The position numbers and the translations under genes were made by a program. Source: a bacterium (GTDB lineage Bacteria > Vulcanimicrobiota > Xenobia > Xenobiales > JADMJV01). Taken from it: a stretch of DNA of 33,303 nucleotides. Location: the NCBI GenBank assembly GCA_018266105.1, contig JAFEBA010000093.1, positions 1 through 33,303 of the forward strand, in the 5' to 3' direction. Shown here one piece after another: positions 15,321 to 23,969 of the stretch. A model generated the notes under the pieces. The model was given only the letters and a program-made list of their open reading frames with translations. It was not told the origin of the DNA and made no database searches. Every line of letters begins with the position of its first letter. The first letter of the stretch is position 1.

Positions 15321-15710
15321 ATGAGCAAAACCATTCAAGTTTATGTGGTGGAAGACAGTCCCACTCAAGCGTTGGGTGTCAAGCGAGCCCTATTGCAATT
15401 GTCTGACCTCAGGGTCACCATTTTTCACGATGGTCTCGAAGCCTACCGAGCCATTCTTGCTCACAAGCCCGATCTTTTGCTAATGGATTTGATTTTGCCT
15501 TCGCTGCACGGAATGGCCCTGTGCAGGCTGCTGAAATTCCACCTGGATTATAAGCAGATTCCGATTCTGATTTTTAGTTCCATCACGGAAAGTGATATCG
15601 CCGATCAGGTGAAGGCCGCCGGTGCCGATGATTTTCTTGCGAAACCTTTTGATCCGGCCGAGTTGGCGCGCCGCGTGCAGGCGCTGGTGGCCGAACTGGC
15701 TCGGGCATGA
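15321..15710 (+). CDS. Single-domain response regulator (CheY-like receiver)
   Basis: 129 residues from the ATG at 15321; upstream the frame is open but overlaps the divergent pilC start. One receiver domain and no output domain. Key residues: Glu11/Asp12 of the acidic pocket, phosphoacceptor Asp56 in LLLMDLILP, Ser86/Ser87 and Lys108 in LAKPFDPAEL. Such stand-alone receivers act as phosphate carriers in phosphorelays or bind motors and pilus machinery (CheY, PilG/PilH style). The stop overlaps the start of the Hpt protein gene by four bases (ATGA), so the two are co-translated and presumably partners. Its position opposite the pilus operon suggests control of pili. Confidence 0.9.
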   Translation: MSKTIQVYVVEDSPTQALGVKRALLQLSDLRVTIFHDGLEAYRAILAHKPDLLLMDLILPSLHGMALCRLLKFHLDYKQIPILIFSSITESDIADQVKAAGADDFLAKPFDPAELARRVQALVAELARA

Positions 15711-16483
15711 ATCCTATTCCGATCGAGGTCTGGGAGGAGCTTTGGGCGGGCCTGGAAGGGCGACTCCAGGCGCCCCTGGACTTGGATGAACTGGCCTGGC
15801 TGGCGCGCCAGGGCCGTTGGGCCTGTGAGTTTTCGCGTCGCAACGGGGGCCCCCAGGTTTTCGACCTGCGCGAGTGGGCCGGCGACCTGGCTCGTCGCCA
15901 CGGCCTTCAGCTCTCGGTTCGCTCGGGGCTGGCCGGGTTGCGCTGGGGCGATTTGTTTGCCTTGGAGTATCTGCTGTTGTCGCTTTGCTGGCGGGCCTTT
16001 GGGGTTCGCGTTCCAGCCCTCTGTCTGGAGGGGAATGAGGCGGAAATTTGGGTGACGGCGGCGGCAGAGCCGGGCGATGCCTGGCTGGCCGGGCCCTTCC
16101 TGAGCTATCTGTTGGGGCTGGTCCGAGGCAGCACAGGTGGGGCGGAACTGTTTCGCTGCCCCTGTCCGGCCCAGGAGCCGGAAATGATGGGTACACCTGT
16201 AGATTTGGAGGCACTCCATCGTTCTTGCATGGACGACGAGGAGTTTGAGCAGGAGCTGATCGAGACCTTTACGGCTGAAGGTCGGCGTCAGTTGGCCAGT
16301 CTGTCCATCAACTTTTCGTCCCACACTCTGCACTCCCTGAAGGGCAGCGCTGCCATGGTGGGCGCTACGCGACTGGCCAGCATGCTCGGGGAGCAAGAAA
16401 AGGCGCTGGACAAAGACCAATTGCCCGAGTTGGAGGCGGAATTCAACCGCGTGTTGGCCTTCTTGCAGCTGCGCTTAAAGTAG
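15707..16483 (+). CDS. Hpt phosphotransfer protein with a degenerate ATPase-like domain
   Basis: 258 residues. The C-terminal third is a histidine phosphotransfer domain with the motif LHSLKGSAAMVGATRLA; the acceptor is His209. The N-terminal two-thirds read like a worn-down histidine kinase catalytic domain: a helical beginning, then VFDLREWAGDLARRHGLQLSVRS, WGDLFALEYLLLSLCWRAFGV at the N-box position, EAEIWVTAAAEPGD at the G1 position, and LLGLVRGSTGGAELFRCPCP at the end. The Asn of the N-box and the G-box glycines are missing, so ATP binding is unlikely. It resembles in layout the degenerate ATPase of the ChpT type, but fused to a standard Hpt; that comparison is inference. The 3' end overlaps the convergent SNF2 gene by nine bases. 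Confidence 0.75.
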   Translation: MNPIPIEVWEELWAGLEGRLQAPLDLDELAWLARQGRWACEFSRRNGGPQVFDLREWAGDLARRHGLQLSVRSGLAGLRWGDLFALEYLLLSLCWRAFGVRVPALCLEGNEAEIWVTAAAEPGDAWLAGPFLSYLLGLVRGSTGGAELFRCPCPAQEPEMMGTPVDLEALHRSCMDDEEFEQELIETFTAEGRRQLASLSINFSSHTLHSLKGSAAMVGATRLASMLGEQEKALDKDQLPELEAEFNRVLAFLQLRLK

Positions 16484-19400
16484 CGCCTTGAGGTCGTCCA
16501 GGCTGAGTACGCCCGGCGAGCCATCCTGAGCCAGAACCGCTTCAGCCAGTTCGCGTTTGCTCTGGTGAAGCTCCAGCACCTTTTCCTCCACCGTTTCGCG
16601 GGCGATCAGGCGATAGACGTTGACGGTCTGGGTCTGTCCGATGCGGTGGGCCCGATCGGTGGCCTGGTCCTCGACGGCCGGGTTCCACCATGGGTCTAGA
16701 TGTAACACGTAGTCCGCTCGAGTTAGAGTCAGGCCGGTGCCACCGGCTTTCAAGCTGATCAGGAAGATGCGAAACTGGCCTTGCTGAAACTCGTCCACCA
16801 GGCTTCGCCGCTCTTCTACACCGGTGGAGCCGTAGAGGGTTCGGTAGTCCAGGCCTTCTTCGTCCAACTGTCGGGCCAGACGGTTGAGCAGGCTGACGAA
16901 CTGGCTGAAGACAAGGATCTGGTGTCCCTCGGCGCTGACCTCGGCCAGCATTTCCACGGCCGCTGTGATTTTGGAGGAGGCCGCCTTCCACTGGTCGTCC
17001 ACCAGGGCAGGATCGCAGCAGGCCTGGCGCAGCCGAGTAAGAGCGGTAAGCAGACTGATCCGGTCTTCCTTTTGCATTTCCAGGGCGGCCCTTCGGATCT
17101 GATTGTAGAAATCTCGCTCTTCGTTGGACAGGTCGATTCGATAGATCGTTTCCAGCTTCTCGGGCAGCTGCGGCGCCACCATTTGCTTACGCCGGCGCAG
17201 GATAAAGTGTCCCACTTGAGCGCGCAGTCGCTCCAGGCGGGGCTGCTCCTGGCCCTCCTCCCCACGGCTCAGGTAGGTCTGACGGAAAGCGTTCTGCGAG
17301 CCCAGCAACCCCGGGTTGAGGAAATTCATCAGGCTCCAGAGTTCCAGCAAATGGTTCTCAATGGGGGTGCCGGTGGTGGCCAGGCGGGCTTGAGCCTGCA
17401 TGTCAAAGGCGCTGCGGGCGGTCGCTGAAGAGGGGTTTTTGATCTTTTGGGCCTCATCCAGCACCAGACAGTTCCACTGACGCGCTCCCAGGATGGCATG
17501 GTCCTTATGGAAGATCCCGTAGCTGACAACCACAACGTCATAGTCGTCCAGGGTTTCGGCGGCCTGCGCCCGGGTCGGGCCTGGTCCTTCGTAAAGCAGG
17601 ACGCGAAGGTCGGGCACAAAGCGCTGAGCCTGCTCTTTCCAGTTGAAGGTCACCGAGGTGGGAGCCACCACCAGACTGGGCCCCTGGGAGCGGCGGTGAT
17701 AAAGCACACACAGCGTTTGCAGGGTCTTGCCCAGTCCCATGTCGTCGGCCAGACAGGCACCCAGGCCGGCGTGCAAGGTGCGGAGCATCCACTCCACGCC
17801 CTCTTTCTGGTAGTCCCTGAGACGTTCCCAGAGTTCCTGCGGCAGGTCCGGTTGAAGCTCACCTGCCTCCTCGATGAGGGCGGCCAGGCGAGTGAATTCA
17901 TGATTATTGGTCTGGTCTTCAAAAAAGTTGACCTGGCCGGCCAGCAGCCGGGCCCGCAGGGGATCGATGCTGCCCGCGTTCATTTGCTCGGGCAGCAGCG
18001 AGTTCAGCTTTTCCAACTGGGCACGCAGCGCCTCATCGATCTGCACGAAGGTATCGGGCGCGATGGCGATGGAATCGGAGGAGGAGCTGCGCACGCGGTC
18101 CAGCAGGTCGAGCAGGCCGATCTGGTGACCCTGGCCCAGCTGCAGCTTACCTCCAATTTCGAACCAGCCGCCTTTCTGACCGATCGTGGCTCGCAGATTG
18201 TGCAGACCGGCTTTCCCCAGCACCTGGAAAGGTTGGCCGTGCGGCCATTGGACCTCGAAGGGGCTATCTTTGACTTCCTGAAGCAGGCGCAGGCAGTTAT
18301 TGACCCCCTTGCACAGGAACCAGCTGCGCCCGTCGCACTGCTCTCGCAGCCAGGCCCGTTCCGCAATGGCGGCGTTCAACTGTTCCTGGAGGAATGGCAC
18401 ATCATTGAGCTCGGATCGAACCCTCAGGTGCACGATGAAGTTGTGTCGGCCGGAAGGACGGATCACCACCAGGTAAGGGTGGCCTCCCGGTTCCAGTTCG
18501 GGAAGCACCAGGGGACTGGTGGTGGCCAGCGCGGGTGGCGTGTTGGAGACCCGCTCGGCTTCTTCCAGCGCCAGTTCCAGACGCTCCAGTTCTTCCAGGT
18601 TGGGGTCTTGCTGGAGGTGTCGGCGAGCCGCTTGCTCCAACTGGTGGAGCACCTGGAAGCTACGTTCCGAAACGCCCAGATCGCTGGCTACCGAGAGCAG
18701 TTCCCGCGATTTCTGGACGTTCAGCGGGCCATCGCTCAAGGCCACCACCAGGCTGAAGCTGAGCGTGCGCAGGTCGGGTTGCTGTGGATGGGCGTGAGGA
18801 ACCGAGAGTTCGGCCAGGGGACGGGTTTGCAAATTCCACAAGGCACGTTCTGGCAAATTTCGCAAACTGCTTCGCACCAGTCGGTTGATGGCGTGGCTTT
18901 CGGTGGCGTTGACCGGACCATCGGCCCGAGCCACGCGTAAAAAGCAATGCAGGGGCAACAGACTGTGCTCGGGCAGTTCAGGTTGGTTGAGATCCAGACC
19001 GACCAGCCAGGGGCTGGGGAGAGAGGGGTACTGACTGTAAAACTCAGCCAGAAGTGTCTGCAGGCGACGAATTTCTTCTCGGGGCGGGCACTCATCGCCA
19101 GCCAATCGGGCCAGGTAGTGCTGATGCAGAGTCATGAACTTCAGATGCAGGCGGTCCGGGTCATAGCGGTCGGGCAGAATGCCGAAGTAGGCGTAGTCGA
19201 CGTAAGGCGGACGACACATCTCGGCGAAACGCTCGACCACCGCTCGTGCAGGAAGTGAGGTGGCCAGTTTGCGGGCCGCCACTTCCAGGGCCTGGCGTTC
19301 GTGCTGGTGGATCTCCAGGTCCACGAATGCCACCGCCACCGCGCCACGAAAGACATGGTCGCGCAGTTCCTGAGGGAATGCTGCCAGTTTCTCAGGCGGG

Positions 19401-20380
19401 ACGGGTTGACCCAGTTGCTGATGGTCCAACGAGCGGTGCACGGCCAGGCCCAGCAAGGTCTCGTAAGGTTCGCGCACGTCCGCGGGTAAATCGAACTCCA
19501 CCGCCAGCAAATTGCCGATCAGGGTCATCTCCTCGGGCCGGACCACTCCGTCGGCGGTTGCGATTTCGAAGAGCGTCTGAAAAATCAGGTCGGCCAGGTC
19601 TTTCGGTTCGGGCCGGTGGTTCAGGGCCGGCTGGGCATCTTGAAGAAAAAACAAACCTTCGCGTTCGGCCAGCTTGCCTTCCGCCTTGAGCCCGTGAGCT
19701 TCCATCTCCAGTTCCAGGGCGGTGGCATGGAACACTTCTAACTTTTTGAGCCGGGCCAGCAATTCACGCAGGCTGAGCGGCCCCTTCCAAAGGCGCAGGC
19801 CGCCCAGCAGGAGGTCGCGGCACGTGGGCGGTCGGTCCAGACTGAAAACCACCAATTTGCGGTCGACCTCCAGCACCACTCCGGGAGAGGCTGTCTGCCC
19901 GATCAAGGCCGCCAGAGTCTTCTCATCCAGGGGGCGCCGAAAGAATTCCCGGGCGGCGGGCTCCAGCGTGCTCAAAGGGCCCGGAACCAGTCCGCTGGCG
20001 CGCAGGTGTTCAATCAATCTCATGCGAGAGGAGTCGGTACAAATGACTTTGCCCTCGGCCAGGCGGCAACCAAACACCTGCAACAGAGAGGCCAGCCGAA
20101 TTAAATTGGCCACCACCGTCCGCTCGCACGCAATGGCCCGAGCCAGCTCATCTACGAATAACCAGCCCGCCTCCTCGGTGGCGGCCTTCAGCTCCTGTGC
20201 CAGATTGCCCAAGATTGGTGCCACAAAGGCCGGTAACTCCCAGTAGACGCTTTTGGGGTTGCAGTGCGTGCTCTTGAGCTGGGAGAGCACACGTTGGTGT
20301 TCCGCCAGGCGCTCCAGTAGCCCCTGAATGAGGGAACCGAGCTGCTTGATGCGCGCCGAAGGCGGGACTGCATAGATCAT
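16475..20380 (-). CDS. SNF2-family DNA translocase/helicase with TerB-like modules
   Basis: 1301 residues. The C-terminal 430 residues are a complete SNF2 ATPase: motif I DDMGLGKT (Lys885), motif Ia VVAPTSVTFNW, motif II DEAQ (975-978), motif III ATTGTP, then IFLISLKAGGTGLTLT and motif VI DRAHRIGQ (1242-1249). Just before it is an SNF2-associated region (about 720-850). The N-terminal part holds about four TerB-like stretches of the pattern A.ADG.v...E...i..l: roughly 268-296, 346-372, 477-503 and 541-570. Superfamily 2 members of this type move along or remodel DNA or nucleoprotein. It is a paralogue of the gene at 24820-28710. Starts 11 bases after the M13 peptidase stop, so probably cotranscribed; no strong ribosome binding site is seen. 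Confidence 0.92.
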   Translation of the reverse strand: MIYAVPPSARIKQLGSLIQGLLERLAEHQRVLSQLKSTHCNPKSVYWELPAFVAPILGNLAQELKAATEEAGWLFVDELARAIACERTVVANLIRLASLLQVFGCRLAEGKVICTDSSRMRLIEHLRASGLVPGPLSTLEPAAREFFRRPLDEKTLAALIGQTASPGVVLEVDRKLVVFSLDRPPTCRDLLLGGLRLWKGPLSLRELLARLKKLEVFHATALELEMEAHGLKAEGKLAEREGLFFLQDAQPALNHRPEPKDLADLIFQTLFEIATADGVVRPEEMTLIGNLLAVEFDLPADVREPYETLLGLAVHRSLDHQQLGQPVPPEKLAAFPQELRDHVFRGAVAVAFVDLEIHQHERQALEVAARKLATSLPARAVVERFAEMCRPPYVDYAYFGILPDRYDPDRLHLKFMTLHQHYLARLAGDECPPREEIRRLQTLLAEFYSQYPSLPSPWLVGLDLNQPELPEHSLLPLHCFLRVARADGPVNATESHAINRLVRSSLRNLPERALWNLQTRPLAELSVPHAHPQQPDLRTLSFSLVVALSDGPLNVQKSRELLSVASDLGVSERSFQVLHQLEQAARRHLQQDPNLEELERLELALEEAERVSNTPPALATTSPLVLPELEPGGHPYLVVIRPSGRHNFIVHLRVRSELNDVPFLQEQLNAAIAERAWLREQCDGRSWFLCKGVNNCLRLLQEVKDSPFEVQWPHGQPFQVLGKAGLHNLRATIGQKGGWFEIGGKLQLGQGHQIGLLDLLDRVRSSSSDSIAIAPDTFVQIDEALRAQLEKLNSLLPEQMNAGSIDPLRARLLAGQVNFFEDQTNNHEFTRLAALIEEAGELQPDLPQELWERLRDYQKEGVEWMLRTLHAGLGACLADDMGLGKTLQTLCVLYHRRSQGPSLVVAPTSVTFNWKEQAQRFVPDLRVLLYEGPGPTRAQAAETLDDYDVVVVSYGIFHKDHAILGARQWNCLVLDEAQKIKNPSSATARSAFDMQAQARLATTGTPIENHLLELWSLMNFLNPGLLGSQNAFRQTYLSRGEEGQEQPRLERLRAQVGHFILRRRKQMVAPQLPEKLETIYRIDLSNEERDFYNQIRRAALEMQKEDRISLLTALTRLRQACCDPALVDDQWKAASSKITAAVEMLAEVSAEGHQILVFSQFVSLLNRLARQLDEEGLDYRTLYGSTGVEERRSLVDEFQQGQFRIFLISLKAGGTGLTLTRADYVLHLDPWWNPAVEDQATDRAHRIGQTQTVNVYRLIARETVEEKVLELHQSKRELAEAVLAQDGSPGVLSLDDLKALL

Positions 20381-20391
20381 CTTAGGCTAAG

Positions 20392-22533
20392 CTACGACCA
20401 GAGCTTGTTTTGCTCCTCGCCCTGGCGGCCCATTGGGCTACCTGGCTGAATTTCGAAGGCCTGCTGGAAGGGCGGGAAATTGGCCAGGATCGCATTGACC
20501 CGAAACTCCGGCAGGGGGTGAGGGTCGATTTCCATGCGGTTGCGGGCGGCCTCGGGCCGCAGGTTCGTGGCCCAAGACTGGGCGTAGCTGAGGAAGAAAA
20601 GTTGGGCGGGCGTGAATCCGTCGCGCCCGGGCCTATGCAGGTCGCGTTGCTCGCGCTGCATGGCTTTTTCGAAGGCGCCGTAGGCCAGTTCAATACCGCC
20701 CAGATCGGCCAGGGCTTCGCCCAGCACCAGCTCTCCGTTGACCGGCTTGTCTTCAAATTTGAGTTTGGAGAACTGGTCCTTGACCGCCTCCGCCCTCTCC
20801 TGGAAGGCCTCCAGATCCTGGGCGCTCCACCAGTCTCGCATGTTGCCCTGGGAATCGAACTTTCTGCCCTCATCATCAAAACCGTGGGTAATCTCGTGGC
20901 CGATGGTGGCGCCGGTGGCCCCGTAGTTGATGGCCAGGTCGGCGGCCGGGTCAAAGTAGGGCGGCTGCAGAATGGCTGCTGGAAAAACGAATTCGTTGTT
21001 GGAGGGGTCGTAGTAGGCGTTGACTTCGGTTGCCTGCATCAACCAGCGTGAGGCGTCAACCGGCGCCCCAATGCGGTCCAGGTCTTCCTGGAAGGCGGCA
21101 GCCTTGCTGCGCAACACGTTTCCGGCGTGATCATCCTGGCGAATTTCAATCTTGCCTGTGTCTTTGAACCGATCGGGATAGCCGATTTTGTAACGCATGC
21201 TCTCGAGCTTTTTAAGCGCTTCGGCTTTGGTGTCGGAGCCCATCCAGCTGGCCGAACGAATGCGCTCGCCCAGCACGGCCAGGATATCCGAGACCATGGA
21301 TTCGGCCTTAGAGCGGGTCTCGGGTGTAAAGTGCTGGGCCACATAAAGCTGGCTCAGGGGGTCACCCAGCAGTTCGGTGGTCGCCCGCACCATGGTTTCC
21401 TTGGGCTCGGGCATGGCCTGCACGCCCGTCACCTTGGATCGGAAGGCGAAAGATTCGGCCACAAAGGGCTGGCTTAAAGTCGGGGCGGTTTGCTCAAGCA
21501 CCTGCCACTTTAAGTAGTCCTGCCATTCTTCTTTGGAGGTGTCGCCCAACATGCTCTCAACCGTGGCAAAGAAGTCGGGACAGCCCAGGTTGAATGTTTC
21601 CAAACGTTGCAGCCCCAGCCGATCAAAGATCTGGCTCAGTTTGGTCCTGGGGTGGCTGCCTTCGAAGTCAGCGCGGCTGCAGGGATGGTAGGTGGCCTCA
21701 GTATCTTGAAGTTCTTCTGGCTTGAGGCTGGCGGCCGCCAGGCGCTCTTCCATCGCGTAGACGCGGAGGGCTTTCTGGTTGGCCTCGGCCGGCTCCACCC
21801 CGGTCAGTTGAAACATGCGGCTGATGTGTTGGCGGTAGTCCACCCGAAGCTGTTGAGCCTGGGCATCCGGCTTAAAGTAGGCGTCGCGGTTGGGCAGGCC
21901 CAGGCCGTCCTGGAAAAGCTGGGCAACCTGCTGGCTCTGGTCTTTGGCATCCTGGGCCGAGAACAGGGAAAACAGCGCACCGACGCCATGTTTTTGGAGT
22001 TCTCCCAGCGCGGCCGGGATTTCCGCGCTGGTTGCAATCCCCTCGATCAGGCCCAGCAGCGGCTGGACCGGGCCCAGGCCGCACGCATCGCGGGTGGCCT
22101 GGTCCAGGCCGGCTGTGTAAAAGTCCCCCAGTTGTTTCTGACGACTGTCCTGGGGCGAGCGGGCGCACTGTTCCAGGATGGCGGTCAGGTCGTTCTGGAC
22201 CATCTGATTGACCTCGGAGTCGATACCCCAAAGTTCTTTCGAGTCCGGAATGGGATGAGTCTTGAGGTAGCCTCCCATGGCGTGGGTGTAAAAGTCCTGG
22301 TTCTTGTCCACGCTCAGGTCCATATTTTCGGTCTTGAAGCCGACCGAGCGGGGAGGGGGAAGCTGGCGCAACTGGTTGGCCTGCTGCAGCCAGCCGAATT
22401 CCGAGAGAGGCGCGCTATAGCGATCGGATTCCAGGGGCTGTGGTTGAGCAGCACTGGTCCGCGGGCAAGGTTTCATCAGGCTTTGGGGGGTCGGCTGAAT
22501 CTTCAAGGCATCCATCTCCACACTTCGACTCAT
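20392..22533 (-). CDS. M13-family (neprilysin-like) zinc metallopeptidase
   Basis: 713 residues, close to the family's normal length. The zinc motif HEITH is at 546-550 and the third ligand Glu606 lies in GEALADLGG (usually GENIADLGG). Also present are NAYYDPSNNEFVFPAAILQPPYF for substrate binding, the N-terminal D.Y.H..G.Y opening (FYTHAMGGYLKTHPIP) and DGLGLPNRDAYF. M13 enzymes cleave peptides and are normally exported or membrane-anchored. Here the first 70 residues are Pro/Ser/Gln-rich with no signal peptide or membrane helix, so a cytoplasmic location or unusual export is likely. The C-terminus (EEQNKLWS) lacks the usual CxxW cysteine. The start ATG at 22533 has no obvious ribosome site; a second ATG six codons later is possible. 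Confidence 0.9.
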   Translation of the reverse strand: MSRSVEMDALKIQPTPQSLMKPCPRTSAAQPQPLESDRYSAPLSEFGWLQQANQLRQLPPPRSVGFKTENMDLSVDKNQDFYTHAMGGYLKTHPIPDSKELWGIDSEVNQMVQNDLTAILEQCARSPQDSRQKQLGDFYTAGLDQATRDACGLGPVQPLLGLIEGIATSAEIPAALGELQKHGVGALFSLFSAQDAKDQSQQVAQLFQDGLGLPNRDAYFKPDAQAQQLRVDYRQHISRMFQLTGVEPAEANQKALRVYAMEERLAAASLKPEELQDTEATYHPCSRADFEGSHPRTKLSQIFDRLGLQRLETFNLGCPDFFATVESMLGDTSKEEWQDYLKWQVLEQTAPTLSQPFVAESFAFRSKVTGVQAMPEPKETMVRATTELLGDPLSQLYVAQHFTPETRSKAESMVSDILAVLGERIRSASWMGSDTKAEALKKLESMRYKIGYPDRFKDTGKIEIRQDDHAGNVLRSKAAAFQEDLDRIGAPVDASRWLMQATEVNAYYDPSNNEFVFPAAILQPPYFDPAADLAINYGATGATIGHEITHGFDDEGRKFDSQGNMRDWWSAQDLEAFQERAEAVKDQFSKLKFEDKPVNGELVLGEALADLGGIELAYGAFEKAMQREQRDLHRPGRDGFTPAQLFFLSYAQSWATNLRPEAARNRMEIDPHPLPEFRVNAILANFPPFQQAFEIQPGSPMGRQGEEQNKLWS

Positions 22534-22577
22534 TTAGAGTTTAGTCGCGAGGGCTGAAAGAAACCTTAGAGTCGGCC

Positions 22578-23819
22578 TCAGGCGGCTTTGGGTTTTTCCT
22601 TATGCTGGGAGTGCAGTTCCACGCCGTGGGTGGCCTGGCTGGTTTGACCGTTCTTGCTGATCTGACCATTGGTGTTCACACCTCGGCCGTAGTCGTCGGT
22701 TTTGGCGCTACCCGAACGGTTGCCGGTCACGGCTTCGGCGTGTTGGCCGTTATAGATAATAGCGGCTTCCTGGCCACCGGAATTTTTCACGTCTTTGACG
22801 GCCGTCTGAACGCTGGTCTTGCTGTAGGGAATGCCCAGGTCGTGGGCGGCGTCCTCGGGGAAGCGCCCGCTGCCCTGGGGATTGGAGACCGGGTCTTTGA
22901 CTCCGTTTGTGGCGTTCAGGGCCTGCTGATAGGTCAGGCCAGGGTGCTCGGCCGCGTAGTTCTTGGCGATCACGCCAGCGGCCACCACCGCCTGTGCTTT
23001 GGCTGGACTGTCGGGGCCTTCGAAGTCGGCGGTCTTTTCAGCGGCGGCCAGTTCGGCCTGACTGAGCTTGACAGTGCGGCCGTCCTGGGTGGTGATCAGG
23101 TAGCCTTCCTCGGTTTTTTGAACGTTCTGGAAGATCGCGTTACCGCTTTCGGCGGTGGCGGCCTTAATCACGGCCACGGAGCTGCAGTTGCCGGCCGAGT
23201 CGCCTTGAGACCAGGCTTCGGGATTGCGAAAGTCGGCGGGCTCATTGCCCAGGGCCTGATCATAGAGGCCAGCCATCGGCCAGCTTCCCAGATTGTTGGG
23301 GGCCGGCGCGGCCGGGGTGGCGGTGGCCTGGCTGGCACCATCAGAAACCGGGCCGGAGGCACCTCCGTCCGGAGCACCAGCAGCGGGCTGGCCGGATGCA
23401 GGGGATCCGCCCTGACCCGCGCCAGACTGGGCGGTGCCCATGTCCTGGCCAGCTCCGGGAGTCAGGGCCGGTTGATCCAGACCGAACTGATTGAGGATCT
23501 GCTCCACCGCTTGCTGCAGTTCGGGAGGAAGCTGAACTCCTTCGGCCTGGGCTTGCTGAACCTCGGCTTGCAGTTGCTGAACCGAGGTGGAAGGGTCTCC
23601 ACCGAAGCTCTGGGCCAGTTGGATTTGCTGCACGGTTTGCTGAATGGAGTCGACCAGCGGGTTTTGCTCGCCGCCCAGCATTTCTTCGGAGAACTGGGAG
23701 CCATCGTAACCTGGCGCGTGGGTCTGGTCGGACTGCGACGCCACGCCCGGGGTCGAGGGGCTCGAGAAATCCAGGGCGCGGTTAAAAAAGCTTCCGATCG
23801 ATCCAAGACTGAGTGCCAT
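22578..23819 (-). CDS. Predicted papain-like cysteine peptidase with low-complexity N-terminus
   Basis: 413 residues. N-terminal about 180 residues are disordered-looking: Gln-rich stretches (coiled-coil like, about 55-112) and a Gly/Ala/Pro linker (about 118-178). The C-terminal 220 residues contain QGDSAGNCSSVAVIKAA, a calpain/papain-like nucleophile motif (Cys212), and later YNGQHAEAVTGN (His360), which would give a Cys-His dyad. The intermediate part has KTEEGYLITTQDGRTVKLS and a PEDAAHDLGIPYSK segment. I recognise no named family; a non-catalytic role is possible. No signal peptide is seen. The ATG at 23819 has a GGAGGC site about five bases upstream. It is 44 bases upstream of the M13 peptidase gene, so a peptidase pair is likely. 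Confidence 0.6.
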   Translation of the reverse strand: MALSLGSIGSFFNRALDFSSPSTPGVASQSDQTHAPGYDGSQFSEEMLGGEQNPLVDSIQQTVQQIQLAQSFGGDPSTSVQQLQAEVQQAQAEGVQLPPELQQAVEQILNQFGLDQPALTPGAGQDMGTAQSGAGQGGSPASGQPAAGAPDGGASGPVSDGASQATATPAAPAPNNLGSWPMAGLYDQALGNEPADFRNPEAWSQGDSAGNCSSVAVIKAATAESGNAIFQNVQKTEEGYLITTQDGRTVKLSQAELAAAEKTADFEGPDSPAKAQAVVAAGVIAKNYAAEHPGLTYQQALNATNGVKDPVSNPQGSGRFPEDAAHDLGIPYSKTSVQTAVKDVKNSGGQEAAIIYNGQHAEAVTGNRSGSAKTDDYGRGVNTNGQISKNGQTSQATHGVELHSQHKEKPKAA

Positions 23820-23969
23820 TCACTGCCTCCACTTTTCCCGCCAGGGGTTCTGGTTCTAGAATAGCCAGGCCTACGAAGACATTCCTAAAATTGGGGCGGC
23901 GAGGTTGAACTTTTCGTAACACTTGTTGCCGGCTACGTTCATATTTGGGGCCGACACGGGTTGGGTATT
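23820..23969. other. Intergenic region, 150 bases
   Basis: Presumed promoter region of the cysteine-peptidase-like gene. I find no convincing -35/-10 pair, hairpin or small gene; composition is slightly more AT-rich than the coding DNA around it. Confidence 0.4.

Noticed and set aside
15222..15368. Extended pilC start overlapping the receiver gene
   Set aside because: The TTG at 15221 has a proper ribosome site and gives the normal PilC N-terminus; the extension is not PilC-like.
17447..18940. 497-codon plus-strand frame inside the first SNF2 gene
   Set aside because: The minus strand carries unmistakable SNF2 motifs over the same bases; the plus frame shows no recognisable domain.
22602..23864. 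Long plus-strand open frame opposite the cysteine-peptidase-like gene
   Set aside because: Mirror frame of a GC-rich coding gene; Gly/Val-rich nonsense composition and no ribosome site, while the minus-strand gene has a good one.
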